From contig JBDXCV010000013.1 in assembly GCA_039980135.1 (NCBI GenBank), positions 62,001-126,000 of the forward strand: DNA of 64,000 nt. Reading direction: 5' to 3'. Under the pieces are notes generated by a model, which did no database searches, had not been told where the DNA came from, and saw only the letters and a list, made by a program, of their open reading frames with translations. Both the position numbers and the translations under genes were made by a program. The stretch comes from Alphaproteobacteria bacterium (GTDB lineage Bacteria; Pseudomonadota; Alphaproteobacteria; UBA6615). This document shows positions 43,083 to 52,083 of this stretch, one piece after another (position 1 is the stretch's first letter; each line of letters opens with the position of its first letter).

Positions 43083-43770
43083 ACTGGAACCGGACGAACA
43101 CACCGAGTTGTTGCGTCTGGCCGAAGCCGTTCTCTTCGCGGCGGTCGAGCCTCTCGACGAAGCGTCGATTGCGGCACAGATGCCGAAGGGGACCGATATC
43201 CCGGCATTGCTGGATGAATTGCGCCGACTTTATGCCGGCCGTGGTGTAAACCTGATCAGTGTGGCGGGAAAATGGGTGCTCCGCACTGCGCCGGACCTTG
43301 CCGACAAGCTCAAAATCGAGCGCGAGTCCCAGCGGCGCCTGTCACGCGCCGCCCATGAAACCCTCGCCGTGATTGCCTATCACCAACCGGTGACCCGGCC
43401 CGAAATCGAGGAAATTCGTGGTGTTAGCCTGAGCAAGGGCACAATGGATGCGCTGTTCGAGGCGAACTGGATCAAACCGGGGCGGCGCCGGAATTCACCT
43501 GGTCAACCGCTGACATGGGGGACAACAGAGGCATTCCTGTCCCATTTCGGGCTCGAAAGCGTCAAGGACCTGCCGGGTATCCAGGAGCTTAAATCGGCCG
43601 GATTGATCGATTCCCGTCCCGCGGTCAGCATCTATGCGTCCTCGGCGCAAAGCGACGAGCTTCCCTTCGATTCCATGACGGGTCAGGACGAAGGCGAGAC
43701 CGAGATGGACGAACCGCTCGAGGTCGAGAACGAGAGCGATGGCAGGATCGGCGACGAAACCGGCACCTGA
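43066..43770 (+). CDS. scpB: Segregation and condensation protein ScpB
   Basis: This encodes 234 residues from a GTG at 43066, with AAGGGG nine bases upstream; longer in-frame readings cross scpA. Winged-helix repeats include RLAEAVLFAAVEPLDEASIA, AAHETLAVIAYHQPVTRPEIEEIRGV and PLTWGTTEAFLSHFGLESVKDLPGI, which is canonical ScpB. The last 45 residues are acidic and probably disordered. It pairs with ScpA on SMC. Confidence 0.93.
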   Translation: MTINPELEPDEHTELLRLAEAVLFAAVEPLDEASIAAQMPKGTDIPALLDELRRLYAGRGVNLISVAGKWVLRTAPDLADKLKIERESQRRLSRAAHETLAVIAYHQPVTRPEIEEIRGVSLSKGTMDALFEANWIKPGRRRNSPGQPLTWGTTEAFLSHFGLESVKDLPGIQELKSAGLIDSRPAVSIYASSAQSDELPFDSMTGQDEGETEMDEPLEVENESDGRIGDETGT

Positions 43771-43800
43771 AGACATTGGGCGCGAGCACTCGGTTGCGAC

Positions 43801-43815
43801 TGAGAACCGTTTTCA
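43801..43815 (+). promoter_or_regulatory. Possible Fur-type iron box upstream of the ABC ATPase gene
   Basis: TGAGAACCGTTTTCA forms an inverted repeat with one mismatch and matches 10 of 14 defined positions of the 7-1-7 Fur consensus TGATAATNATTATCA. It is 85 bases before an iron-type ABC ATPase gene, a sensible place for iron repression. The match is imperfect, and alphaproteobacteria use Fur/Mur and Irr variants, so this is only suggestive. Confidence 0.35.
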
Positions 43816-43899
43816 ATAGGCTCCTCCGACTTTCGCGAAACCGGTCAATCCGGCCGACACCGGACGCGATCCCTGAAAGCTGGCCCTTGAAATCGGAAA

Positions 43900-44976
43900 A
43901 TGGCGCGCGAACTTAACGACCTGGCCCTCGAACATGTAACGCACCGGTTCGACAGCATAATCGCCGTCGATGACGTCGGCCTGACGGTTGGCGCGGGTGA
44001 AGTGGTTTGCCTTGTCGGCCCATCGGGTTGCGGCAAGACAACCCTGTTGCGCGTGGCCGCCGGGCTGGAGCCTTTGCAGCAGGGCCGGGTCCTGATCGGT
44101 GGTGAGGTCATGGCGGACGGGCGCGTTTCGGTGCCGCCCGAAGACCGCAATGTCGGCCTCGTATTCCAGGACTATGCGTTGTTTCCCCATCTGACGGTTC
44201 GCGGAAATATCGCCTTCGGCCTCAAACATCTCTCATCGGCACGCCGCGACGAACAGGTCGCACGCGCCCTTGAGCGGACGGGAATGTCAGGCTATGCCTC
44301 GATCTATCCGCATCAACTGTCAGGGGGCCAGCAGCAACGCGTGGCGCTGGCGCGGGCATTGGCACCACGTCCGCGCATCGTCCTGCTCGATGAACCGTTT
44401 TCGGGCCTTGATGTGTCGTTGCGGCACCGGGTCCGCGATCAGGCGGCGGAAATCCTGCGGGACGCCGGTATCGCGACGCTGATGGTGACCCATGATCCCG
44501 AAGAGGCGATGTACCTGGCGGACAGGATCGCCGTCATGGACCAGGGCAAGCTCCGGCAGGTCGGAACGCCGGACGAAATCTATCTCGAACCGGCAAACGC
44601 CTTCGTTGCCGCATTCTTTGGCGATGTGAACCGCTTTGGCGGGCAGGTAACGACGGGACAGGTCCATATTCCGCTCGGGCCGGTGCCCACAAACGGACAT
44701 GCGGAGGGGCAGGATGTCGAGGTCCTGATCCGGCCAGAGGCCCTGAGCATTTCCATGAACGGAACAAACGAAGCGCCTCAAAGCGTTGCGGGATCGGTCG
44801 TTGCGTCCCGTTTTCTGGGCCGCAGCAGCCTGATCGACGTCCGTCTTGGGGATGGCGCAGCGACGACAGTGCGTATTCATATGGCAGGCAGAGTGCTGCC
44901 GGAAACGGGTGCCGCCGTGTCCGTGGTGCGCGATGATGCGCAGACCTATGTCTTTGCAACGCCCGAACGCGAATAA
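43900..44976 (+). CDS. ABC transporter ATP-binding protein, Fe3+ (FbpC-like) type
   Basis: This 358-residue ATPase has Walker A GPSGCGKTTLLR near residue 43, the Q-loop in VFQDYALFPHLTV, the signature LSGGQQQRVALARAL, Walker B IVLLDEPFSGLD and the H-loop VTHDPEEAMYLADRI. A C-terminal TOBE-like domain begins near FFGDVNRFGG, typical of FbpC/CysA-type subunits. The FFGDVNRF wording favours the ferric iron group over sulfate or spermidine. No permease or binding-protein gene is adjacent, so its membrane partner must be elsewhere. Confidence 0.88.
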   Translation: MARELNDLALEHVTHRFDSIIAVDDVGLTVGAGEVVCLVGPSGCGKTTLLRVAAGLEPLQQGRVLIGGEVMADGRVSVPPEDRNVGLVFQDYALFPHLTVRGNIAFGLKHLSSARRDEQVARALERTGMSGYASIYPHQLSGGQQQRVALARALAPRPRIVLLDEPFSGLDVSLRHRVRDQAAEILRDAGIATLMVTHDPEEAMYLADRIAVMDQGKLRQVGTPDEIYLEPANAFVAAFFGDVNRFGGQVTTGQVHIPLGPVPTNGHAEGQDVEVLIRPEALSISMNGTNEAPQSVAGSVVASRFLGRSSLIDVRLGDGAATTVRIHMAGRVLPETGAAVSVVRDDAQTYVFATPERE

Positions 44977-45022
44977 CACTGCGAACGCAACGCTGTAGGG
45001 CGCAAAACCCTGTGACTGCCCA

Positions 45023-45051
45023 TTGCAGGCGGAATCCCTTTCTGCGATAGT
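45023..45051 (+). promoter_or_regulatory. Candidate sigma-70 promoter for tatABC
   Basis: TTGCAG at 45023 and GATAGT at 45046 are separated by 17 bases and match the consensus hexamers at four positions each. The -10 element is 58 bases before the tatA start at 45109. Confidence 0.35.
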
Positions 45052-45108
45052 CCCGCCAAATGGCCCCGGACGCCCGGGGCTTGGAAATATTCACTGGAGC
45101 ACATGTAT

Positions 45109-45342
45109 ATGGGCACGTTTTCAATCTGGCACTGGCTCATTGTCCTCGTTGTTGTGCTGGTCCTTTTCGGCGGACGCGGCAAGATCCCCAGCCTTATGGG
45201 CGACGTCGCCAAAGGCATTAAATCCTTCAAAAGCAATATGAAGGACGAGGGTGCGAATGCTGAATCGAGCAAACTCGAGGATGACTCCACGTCAACGACG
45301 ACCACAACTGCTGCGCGCGAAGACGAAACGGCCAAGAGCTAG
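45109..45342 (+). CDS. tatA: Twin-arginine translocase subunit TatA
   Basis: This 77-residue protein has a short N-terminal transmembrane helix ([17 protein letters not shown]), the hinge [22 protein letters not shown] and a hydrophilic Ser/Thr-rich tail. ATG at 45109 has GGAG nine bases upstream; the ATG six bases earlier is too close to it. TatA polymers form the protein-conducting element for folded Tat substrates. It is first in tatABC. Confidence 0.94.
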   Translation: MGTFSIWHWLIVLVVVLVLFGGRGKIPSLMGDVAKGIKSFKSNMKDEGANAESSKLEDDSTSTTTTTAAREDETAKS

Positions 45343-45398
45343 TTCGACGCGTACGCGAATGCCAGACTCAAGTCTGGCTCTGAACGGACCCCGCGATC

Positions 45399-45932
45399 AT
45401 GTTTGATATCGGCTGGCCAGAGCTGTTGCTGGTGATGGTCATCGCCTTGATAGTGATCGGCCCCAAGGAACTGCCCAACGCGATACGCACGGTCATGATG
45501 GTCGTGCGCAAATTGCGCGGCGCGGCGCGCGAGTTCCAAAGCGGTCTCGACGATATCGCGAGGGAATCCGGCCTCGACGATGTCAAACGGCAGATCGGCG
45601 ACATCGACTTCCAAGACCCGAATGAAACGCTGAAGAACATCGCGGAATCGGACGAGGATTTGCTTGGTCTGAATGACGACCCCGACTTGCCGGCGGGCCG
45701 TCGTGCCGGCAACAGCATTCTCGATAGCGATTCGACCTACACGCCGCCGGAAGACAACGAACCGCCCCATGGTGATGCGGCCGGTCCGTTTGACACGACG
45801 TCGGCCACCGCAACAGCCGAAACGAAAGCCGATACGCCGGAACCGGCACCGGCGGAGCAAACATCTGATGTGAGCGCCGATAAGGGTTCGGGCGATGCGG
45901 CGAAACCGGCGAAGACCGGCGACACGACATGA
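45399..45932 (+). CDS. tatB: Twin-arginine translocase subunit TatB
   Basis: This 177-residue protein begins MFDIGWPELLLVMVIALIVIG, with the conserved Glu in the membrane helix, then PKELPNAIRTVMMVVRKLRG. A long amphipathic region and an acidic Pro/Ala-rich tail follow. TatB forms the signal-peptide receptor with TatC. The stop overlaps the tatC start by four bases. Confidence 0.95.
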   Translation: MFDIGWPELLLVMVIALIVIGPKELPNAIRTVMMVVRKLRGAAREFQSGLDDIARESGLDDVKRQIGDIDFQDPNETLKNIAESDEDLLGLNDDPDLPAGRRAGNSILDSDSTYTPPEDNEPPHGDAAGPFDTTSATATAETKADTPEPAPAEQTSDVSADKGSGDAAKPAKTGDTT

Positions 45933-46765
45933 CGTCAGATGCCCAGGAGCCCCAGGATACCGAGACAGGCGAACACGCGGAAACCGGTCTCGACGACCAG
46001 AAGATGTCGCTCATCGAACATCTGACCGAGCTTCGTCGCCGCCTGATGTATGCGGCGATCGCGTTTGTTGCCGTGTTTCTGATCTGCTTCTATTTTTCCG
46101 ACACCTTCTTCAATTTCCTGGTCGAGCCGCTGGCCTCGGTCTGGAGCGGAAACGACCGGCGGCTGATCTTCACGGCCTTGCACGAGAAGTTCTTCACCAA
46201 CATCAAGGTCGCGTTCTTCATGGCGGCATTTCTGTCGTTCCCGATTTTCGCTGTGCAGATCTGGATGTTCGTCGCACCCGGTCTCTACAAGAACGAGAAG
46301 GGCGCGTTCCTGCCGTTCCTGATCGCGACGCCGTTCCTGTTCTTCGGCGGCGGCGCCTTCGTCTACTACATCGTGATGCCCGTTGCCTGGCAGTTCTTCA
46401 CGAGTTTCGAACAGTTGGCCACCGGTTCGGGCGGGCTGCCGATCGAGTTGGAACCCAAGGTCAACGAATACCTCTCCCTCGTTATGCGCCTGATCTTCGC
46501 ATTCGGGTTAAGCTTCGAATTGCCGGTCGTGTTGTCGCTTCTGGCCAAGGTCGGGATCGTCACGGCGGATGGGCTGAAGAAGAAACGCCGCTATGCGATT
46601 GTCGTCGCTTTCGTCGCCGCTGCGGTCTTGACGCCGCCGGACCCGCTTAGTCAGCTGGCGCTCGCGATCCCGATCATCGTTCTCTACGAAATTTCGATCT
46701 ACTGCGCGATCCTGATCGGTCGGCGGAAAGATCGCGATGCGGCAGAAGCCGAAGCCGACGGCTAA
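45929..46765 (+). CDS. tatC: Twin-arginine translocase subunit TatC
   Basis: This 278-residue protein has six transmembrane helices. The conserved cytoplasmic start reads SLIEHLTELRRRLMYA. The first periplasmic loop has FTALHEKFFTNIKVAFFMAAFLSFP with the conserved Glu, and VRLIFAFGLSFELPVV-like and TPPDPLSQLALAIPI segments are both present. It recognises twin-arginine signal peptides. The N-terminal 28 residues form an acidic extension, and the tail is short and charged. Confidence 0.96.
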   Translation: MTSDAQEPQDTETGEHAETGLDDQKMSLIEHLTELRRRLMYAAIAFVAVFLICFYFSDTFFNFLVEPLASVWSGNDRRLIFTALHEKFFTNIKVAFFMAAFLSFPIFAVQIWMFVAPGLYKNEKGAFLPFLIATPFLFFGGGAFVYYIVMPVAWQFFTSFEQLATGSGGLPIELEPKVNEYLSLVMRLIFAFGLSFELPVVLSLLAKVGIVTADGLKKKRRYAIVVAFVAAAVLTPPDPLSQLALAIPIIVLYEISIYCAILIGRRKDRDAAEAEADG

Positions 46766-46776
46766 GCCCGCAAAAC

Positions 46777-46806
46777 TGGACGCGATTCGCCCGGAGTCCC
46801 TATAAG
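46777..46806 (+). promoter_or_regulatory. Candidate sigma-70 promoter for serS
   Basis: A TATAAG -10 element at 46801 (five of six matches) sits 18 bases after a TGGACG -35-like element. It ends 29 bases before the serS ATG, so serS and the following overlapping genes may start their own transcript despite the short gap after tatC. Confidence 0.4.
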
Positions 46807-46835
46807 TGCGCGACCTTTAGTTCGGCGGATTTTCC

Positions 46836-48122
46836 ATGTTCGACCTCAGATGGATTCGTGAGCATCCCGATGCCTTCGACGGCAGCCTGATCCGGCGTGG
46901 CGATCTGCCATTGTCGGCACAGGTTCTCGATCTCGACGCGCAACGTCGCGACGCGCAAACACGCCTGCAGGAGATGCAGGAGCGGCGCAACGCGGCCTCG
47001 AAGTCGATCGGCGCTGCGATGCAGAATGGTCGGAAGGACGAGGCCGAAACGCTCAAGGCCGAGGTCGGGGACATCAAGGGCCGGATGGAGGATGTCGAGG
47101 CTGAAGAGAAAGCGGCCGCCGACGCGCTGAACGCGTTGTTGTCGGGAATCCCCAATGTCCTGGACGACGATGTGCCCGAAGGCGCCGACGAAGACGATAA
47201 CCGGGAAATCCGGACCGTCGGTGAGATTCCGGATCTGGGATTTGAGGCCAGGGAGCATTTCGACATCGGTGAGGCGCTTGGCCTGATGGATTTCGAGACC
47301 GCGGCGGAATTGTCGGGGTCGCGGTTTGTCATTCTCAAGGGCGCGCTCGCGCGCATGGAGCGCGCGCTGGCGGATTTCATGCTCGATATCCACACCGACG
47401 AATATGGCTACACCGAGATCAGTCCGCCGCTGCTCGTGCGTAATGATGTCCTCTTTGGCACGGGCCAGTTGCCGAAATTTGCCGACGATCTTTTCCGGAC
47501 CGAAGACGGTCGCTGGCTGATCCCGACGGCGGAGGTACCGCTCACCAACATGGTGGCCGGCAAGATTCTCGAAGAATCGGAATTGCCCGTTCGCGTCACG
47601 GCGCACACGTCATGCTTCCGGGCCGAAGCCGGTGCCGCCGGCCGGGACACGCGCGGCATGCTGCGGCAGCACCAGTTCTACAAGGTCGAACTCGTGTCCG
47701 TCGTGGCCCCCGGCGAGTCAGAAGCCGAACTCGACCGGATGACCGGTTGCGCGGAGGAAGTCCTGAATCGTCTCGGCCTGCCGTACCGCCTCGTGGTCCT
47801 GTGCAGCGGCGACACCGGTTTCGGCGCTGCCAAGACCCATGACATCGAGGTCTGGATGCCGGGGCAGGCGACCTTTCGCGAGATTTCAAGCTGCTCCAAC
47901 ACCCGTGCCTTCCAGGCACGCCGGATGAATGCGCGTTACAGGCCGGCCGGCGAGGGGCAGGGACCTGAACATGTCCACACCCTCAACGGCTCCGGCGTCG
48001 CCGTGGGGCGCGCGCTGATCGCCATCCTTGAAAATTACCAGAATGAGGACGGCTCGGTGACGGTGCCCGACGCGCTCCGTCCCTACATGGCCGGACTCGA
48101 AGTGATCCGCGCCGATGTTTGA
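46836..48122 (+). CDS. serS: Seryl-tRNA synthetase
   Basis: This 428-residue class II synthetase begins [15 protein letters not shown] and has the long N-terminal antiparallel coiled coil (residues 25 to 100, which binds tRNA-Ser) and the motif 2/3 regions [25 protein letters not shown] and [22 protein letters not shown]. It charges serine and precharges tRNA-Sec. It is complete and of normal length, and overlaps surE by eight bases. Confidence 0.97.
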   Translation: MFDLRWIREHPDAFDGSLIRRGDLPLSAQVLDLDAQRRDAQTRLQEMQERRNAASKSIGAAMQNGRKDEAETLKAEVGDIKGRMEDVEAEEKAAADALNALLSGIPNVLDDDVPEGADEDDNREIRTVGEIPDLGFEAREHFDIGEALGLMDFETAAELSGSRFVILKGALARMERALADFMLDIHTDEYGYTEISPPLLVRNDVLFGTGQLPKFADDLFRTEDGRWLIPTAEVPLTNMVAGKILEESELPVRVTAHTSCFRAEAGAAGRDTRGMLRQHQFYKVELVSVVAPGESEAELDRMTGCAEEVLNRLGLPYRLVVLCSGDTGFGAAKTHDIEVWMPGQATFREISSCSNTRAFQARRMNARYRPAGEGQGPEHVHTLNGSGVAVGRALIAILENYQNEDGSVTVPDALRPYMAGLEVIRADV

Positions 48123-48915
48123 ATTCCCCAGGCGGACGGGCAAGCTGCGCATCCTGATTTCGAATGACGACGGGGTTCGTGCACCGGGCATCAAGGTGTT
48201 GCACCGTATCGCGCGTGAACTCAGTGACGATGTCTGGATTTGTGCCCCCGCCGAGGAACAGAGCGGCGCGGGACATTCCCTGACCCTGCGCTACCCGATC
48301 TGGCTGCGGCGATTGTCGGCCCGGCGCTATGCGGTCGATGGCACGCCGACAGACAGTGTGCTCGTCGGCATTCACCAGACCCTGAAGGACCACAAGCCCG
48401 ACCTCGTCCTGTCGGGGGTCAATCGCGGTAGCAACATGGGTGAGTTCATCACCTATTCGGGGACCTGTGCAGCGGCCATGGAAGCGACGATTCTCGGTGT
48501 ACCGGCCATCGCGCTCAGCCAGCAGACCGATTTCGATCGCAGCTTCACCCACTGGTCGACGGCCGAGCAGCATGCGCCGGGCGTGATCCGCAAGCTGTTG
48601 CGCACCGGCTGGCCCGAACGAACATTCATCAACATCAACTTCCCCGATTGCCTGCCCGAAGATGTGGCCGGTGTCGAAATCACCGAGCAGGGGACCCGCC
48701 CGATGGGGGATTCTCTGGTCGAGAGTCGGCATCCACGCGGCGGGCGATACTTCTGGGTTGGCGCGCTACCCACACATGCAAAGGGCAAGAAGGGTACCGA
48801 CCTTGCGGCCGTGGAGGCGAAATGCATCTCGGTCACGCCGGTCGATCTGAACTTTACGAACAAACGCGCCATGAAGCCGCTCGCCGAAGCCTTCAAGGGA
48901 TACCGCAAGCGATGA
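48115..48915 (+). CDS. surE: 5'-nucleotidase SurE
   Basis: This 266-residue protein has the SurE metal site in [16 protein letters not shown] (residues 14 to 17) and the conserved [27 protein letters not shown] segment, followed by PAIALSQ. It hydrolyses nucleoside 5' monophosphates and short polyphosphate, and is a classical partner of pcm in stress survival. The start lies in the serS stop region and the end overlaps pcm as ATGA. Confidence 0.95.
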   Translation: MFEFPRRTGKLRILISNDDGVRAPGIKVLHRIARELSDDVWICAPAEEQSGAGHSLTLRYPIWLRRLSARRYAVDGTPTDSVLVGIHQTLKDHKPDLVLSGVNRGSNMGEFITYSGTCAAAMEATILGVPAIALSQQTDFDRSFTHWSTAEQHAPGVIRKLLRTGWPERTFININFPDCLPEDVAGVEITEQGTRPMGDSLVESRHPRGGRYFWVGALPTHAKGKKGTDLAAVEAKCISVTPVDLNFTNKRAMKPLAEAFKGYRKR

Positions 48916-49559
48916 GTACGCCGGCGCATCGCGCACGCCTCGTTCTGGCACTCCGCAGCGCGGGTATCACCGACACGAAGGCGTTGTCCGCGATCGAGAA
49001 TGTGCCGCGCGAAATGTTCGTACCCGACGCGTTTCAGGACCGCGCCTACGAGGACACCGCGTTACCCATCGGGTACGGTCAGACCCTGAGCCAGCCGCTC
49101 GTGGTGGCGACGATGATCCAGGGGTTGGCACTCGGGGGGCGCGAGAAGTTGCTCGAGGTGGGCACGGGTTCGGGCTACCACGCCGCAATTTTGTCCCATT
49201 TGTGTCGCCGGGTGTACACGATCGAGCGCCACAGACCGCTCCTGGCCGAAGCGCAGGCGCGGTTCGAGGCGCTCGGCCTGAGCAACGTGGTAAGCATGGC
49301 AGGGGACGGCATGAAGGGATGGCCCGAACAGGCTCCGTTCGATCGGATCAGCGTAACGGCGGCGGGTGATGCGCCGCCACCGCAGCTCCTCGATCAGCTG
49401 AAGATCGGCGGCATCATGATCATGCCGGTTGGCGGTCAAAACCGAGTCCAGCACCTTGTCCGTTACCGCCGCACCGAGACAGCCGTCGAAAGCGAAACAT
49501 TAATGGAGGTGCGGTTCGTACCGCTGTTGCCGGGGGTTGCCGAGGCTGCGGGAGCCTGA
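48912..49559 (+). CDS. pcm: Protein-L-isoaspartate O-methyltransferase
   Basis: This 215-residue PIMT has VPREMFVPDAFQDRAYEDTALPIGYGQTLSQP, the canonical substrate loop, then the SAM motif LLEVGTGSGYHAAIL and the YTIERHRPL segment. It repairs isoaspartyl residues in ageing proteins. ATG at 48912 overlaps the surE stop; longer readings pass through surE. This is the true Pcm, in contrast to the divergent PIMT-like protein beside tolC. Confidence 0.95.
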   Translation: MSTPAHRARLVLALRSAGITDTKALSAIENVPREMFVPDAFQDRAYEDTALPIGYGQTLSQPLVVATMIQGLALGGREKLLEVGTGSGYHAAILSHLCRRVYTIERHRPLLAEAQARFEALGLSNVVSMAGDGMKGWPEQAPFDRISVTAAGDAPPPQLLDQLKIGGIMIMPVGGQNRVQHLVRYRRTETAVESETLMEVRFVPLLPGVAEAAGA

Positions 49560-49561
49560 CC

Positions 49562-50515
49562 ATGTCGCTGGCGAAATCCCGCAACACCAGTTTGCACACG
49601 CCCATATGGCTCGTTCTCGCCGCCGCGATACTTGCGGCCTGTGCGGGCCCCGGCGGCAGAGCCGAAATCATCGACCGGAGCTACCAGAACGACAACCGCG
49701 GCGCGGCCCCGGCCGGTGCCTATGTCGTGCGGCGCGGGGACACGGTCTACGGGGTCGCTCAACGCAACGGCGTGTCGACCCGGGCCCTGATCGACTGGAA
49801 CCGGCTGCGTCCGCCCTATCTGCTTGTGCCTGGCCAGGCGCTTCAACTCCCCCAGAGCCGCAACTACACGGTACAGCGCGGCGATTCCGTCTACGCCATC
49901 TCCCGTCGTTTCGGGATCGATATGACGACCATCGTCCGGCTCAACAACATCCCGTCGCCCTACACGATTCATGTGGGCCAGCGCCTGCAACTTCCCGCGA
50001 ACGCGGGCCCGGGAACGCAGGCCGCAAGCGCGCCCGCTGCCGCGTCCGCACCTGCGAATCCATCCGGCGCGAGTCCGTCAGCCAAACCCTTGCCGCCGGC
50101 TCAGGTCACAACGGTGCCGCGACCGCCGGCACGCGCCGGCGACGGTTTCGTCTGGCCGGTCGAGGGGCGGGTGATCTCGTCATTCGGGTCCAAAACCGGG
50201 GGGCGGCACAATGACGGGGTCAACATAGCCGCACCGTCCGGGGCCCCGGTGCGCGCCGCCGAGAATGGTGTGGTTGCCTATGCGGGCAAGGAAATTCGCG
50301 GATTTGGCAATCTGTTGCTGATCAAGCATGACGGCGGATTGATCACCGCCTACGCCCATGCGGATTCGCTGCTGGTCGGGCGCGGCGATGTCGTCACCCG
50401 CGGCCAGGTCATTGCCAAGGTCGGCAAGACCGGCGGCGTGGACAATCCGCAGCTTCATTTCGAAGTTCGGCGGGGTACGAAAGCTGTCGACCCCGGACAG
50501 TTCCTGCCGAGTTAG
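49562..50515 (+). CDS. nlpD: NlpD-like LysM/degenerate-LytM lipoprotein
   Basis: This 317-residue protein has the lipobox LAAC (Cys27), LysM domains at about 52-97 and 101-145, an Ala/Pro linker, and a LytM (M23) domain from about 196 to 315. Zinc ligands are altered: the HxGxD motif reads NDGVN (Asn217, Asn221) and the HxH motif reads QLH (Gln297). The domain is thus probably not a peptidase but an activator of a cell-wall amidase, like E. coli NlpD and EnvC. It sits two bases after pcm, the gene order seen in many proteobacteria. Confidence 0.88.
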   Translation: MSLAKSRNTSLHTPIWLVLAAAILAACAGPGGRAEIIDRSYQNDNRGAAPAGAYVVRRGDTVYGVAQRNGVSTRALIDWNRLRPPYLLVPGQALQLPQSRNYTVQRGDSVYAISRRFGIDMTTIVRLNNIPSPYTIHVGQRLQLPANAGPGTQAASAPAAASAPANPSGASPSAKPLPPAQVTTVPRPPARAGDGFVWPVEGRVISSFGSKTGGRHNDGVNIAAPSGAPVRAAENGVVAYAGKEIRGFGNLLLIKHDGGLITAYAHADSLLVGRGDVVTRGQVIAKVGKTGGVDNPQLHFEVRRGTKAVDPGQFLPS

Positions 50516-50521
50516 GACCGG

Positions 50522-51397
50522 TCAGTCGCGCAAGTCGATCGGCTTGCCCAGCCGGCCCGCGACTTCCTGCACAAACTGCCATGCGACACGGCCCGAACGC
50601 GATCCGCGCGTGACCGACCATTCCTTGGCGTCGGCCCGCAGCTGATCCGGCGCGATGTCGAGGTCGAAATGCTCGCAGTAGGCCAGCACCATTGCGAAGA
50701 ATGTGTCCTGGTTTATGTTGTGGAAACCCAGCCAGAGCCCGAACCGGTCTGACAGGGAGACTTTCTCCTCGACGGCTTCGGACGGGTTGATGGCGGTCGA
50801 ACGCTCATTTTCCATCATGTCGCGCGGCAAGAGGTGACGCCGGTTGGACGTCGCATAGAATACGACATTCTCGGGCCGGCCCTCGATACCGCCTTCCAGC
50901 ACGGCCTTGAGGGATTTGTAGCTGCTGTCGGAATTGTCGAAACTCAGATCGTCGCAGAACAGGATCGCCTGGCGGCCACTCTCGCGCAGTATCGACAACA
51001 ACGCGGGCAGGGACTGGATGTCTTCGCGATGGATTTCCACCAGCAGCAGGCCGTTTTCGGCCTCGGCATTGATTTCGGCATGGGCCGCCTTCACCAGACT
51101 GGACTTGCCGGTACCGCGCGCGCCCCAGAGCAGCGCATTGTTCGCGGGCAGGCCGTTGGCGAAACGCCGGGTGTTCTCGATCAGCGTGTCCGCCTGGTCG
51201 TCGATGCCCTTCAAGAGACCCAGCGGCACCCGGTTGACGGCCGGGACCGGCTCCAGATGCCCGCTGTCGGGACCGTCCGCGTGCCAGACATAGGCGTCGG
51301 CATCCGACAGGTCGGTCGTCGCTGCCGGGACAGGGGCAATACGGTCCAGCGCGTCGGCTATGCGCGTCAGCAACGGGCCTAAATTCTGTTCTTCCAT
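50522..51397 (-). CDS. DUF815-family AAA+ ATPase
   Basis: This 291-residue AAA+ protein has Walker A in LLWGARGTGKSSLVKA near residue 92 and Walker B in AILFCDDLSFD near 146. The DUF815 signatures VFYATSNRRHLLPRDMMEN (sensor 1) and EKVSLSDRFGLWLGFH (arginine finger region) follow. The C-terminal SGRVAWQFVQEVAG fits. Its cellular role is unknown. It converges on nlpD with a 6-base gap and is divergent from yajC. Confidence 0.9.
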   Translation of the reverse strand: MEEQNLGPLLTRIADALDRIAPVPAATTDLSDADAYVWHADGPDSGHLEPVPAVNRVPLGLLKGIDDQADTLIENTRRFANGLPANNALLWGARGTGKSSLVKAAHAEINAEAENGLLLVEIHREDIQSLPALLSILRESGRQAILFCDDLSFDNSDSSYKSLKAVLEGGIEGRPENVVFYATSNRRHLLPRDMMENERSTAINPSEAVEEKVSLSDRFGLWLGFHNINQDTFFAMVLAYCEHFDLDIAPDQLRADAKEWSVTRGSRSGRVAWQFVQEVAGRLGKPIDLRD

Positions 51398-51559
51398 GGG
51401 AATTCGTTCCGTAGTTTTGGGCTCAAACGGTTGGCCACGAAAAGCGGGCGGAACCTAAGCCCCGGCACGATGCCGGTCAACGGCGTTCACATTTTTGGGT
51501 TTCATGGGACCGGAGCGGCATTGTGCCGTGATTTCAATGCATTTTGCTGTAAGCCTTCA

Positions 51560-51587
51560 TTGCAATTCGATCCCGCGTCGCTATCAT
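51560..51587 (+). promoter_or_regulatory. Sigma-70-type promoter for yajC-secDF
   Basis: TTGCAA at 51560 and TATCAT at 51582 (five of six matches) are separated by 16 bases. The -10 element ends 34 bases before the yajC ATG, leaving a leader with a GGAGGGG ribosome site. Confidence 0.45.
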
Positions 51588-51621
51588 CCGGCGACTTCGA
51601 GACAAGCGCCCTGGAGGGGAC

Positions 51622-52047
51622 ATGTTCATTACGCCAGCCTATGCACAGGGGCTTGGTGGAGGCGATGCCTTCACATCGTTCCTGCCGATCATCCTGATAT
51701 TTGTGGTTTTCTATTTTCTGCTCATTCGCCCCCAACAGCGCAAGATGAAGCAACACCGGGCGATGCTCGGCCAGGTCAAACGCGGGGACCGCGTACTGAC
51801 CGGCGGCGGCATCATTGGTACCGTAACCAAGGTCAAGGACGAGACCGACGAGGTGACGGTCGAAATCTCGGACGGTGTGAAGGTGGAAATCCTTCGCGGC
51901 ACGATCTCCGACGTCTTCACTTCGACGCCGAACACAGGTGGTGGGCAGACGCCGGGCAAGGGTGGTCCGACGGTCGTCGGTCCTGCGGCCAATGACCAGA
52001 AATCCGGTGGCGGCCTTCTCGGCGGCCTCTTCGGCGGTCGCAAGTAA
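51622..52047 (+). CDS. yajC: Preprotein translocase accessory subunit YajC
   Basis: This 141-residue protein has one membrane helix (FLPIILIFVVFYFLLIRPQQRK) with the conserved RPQQ end, then a small soluble domain with GDRVLTGGGIIGTVTKV. The C-terminal tail is Gly/Pro-rich and longer than in E. coli YajC (110 residues). YajC joins SecDF in the Sec holo-translocon. It is first in yajC-secD-secF. Confidence 0.94.
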   Translation: MFITPAYAQGLGGGDAFTSFLPIILIFVVFYFLLIRPQQRKMKQHRAMLGQVKRGDRVLTGGGIIGTVTKVKDETDEVTVEISDGVKVEILRGTISDVFTSTPNTGGGQTPGKGGPTVVGPAANDQKSGGGLLGGLFGGRK

Positions 52048-52083
52048 ATCACCGCAAGCACCTAACCGGAAGGACCCGCCAGG

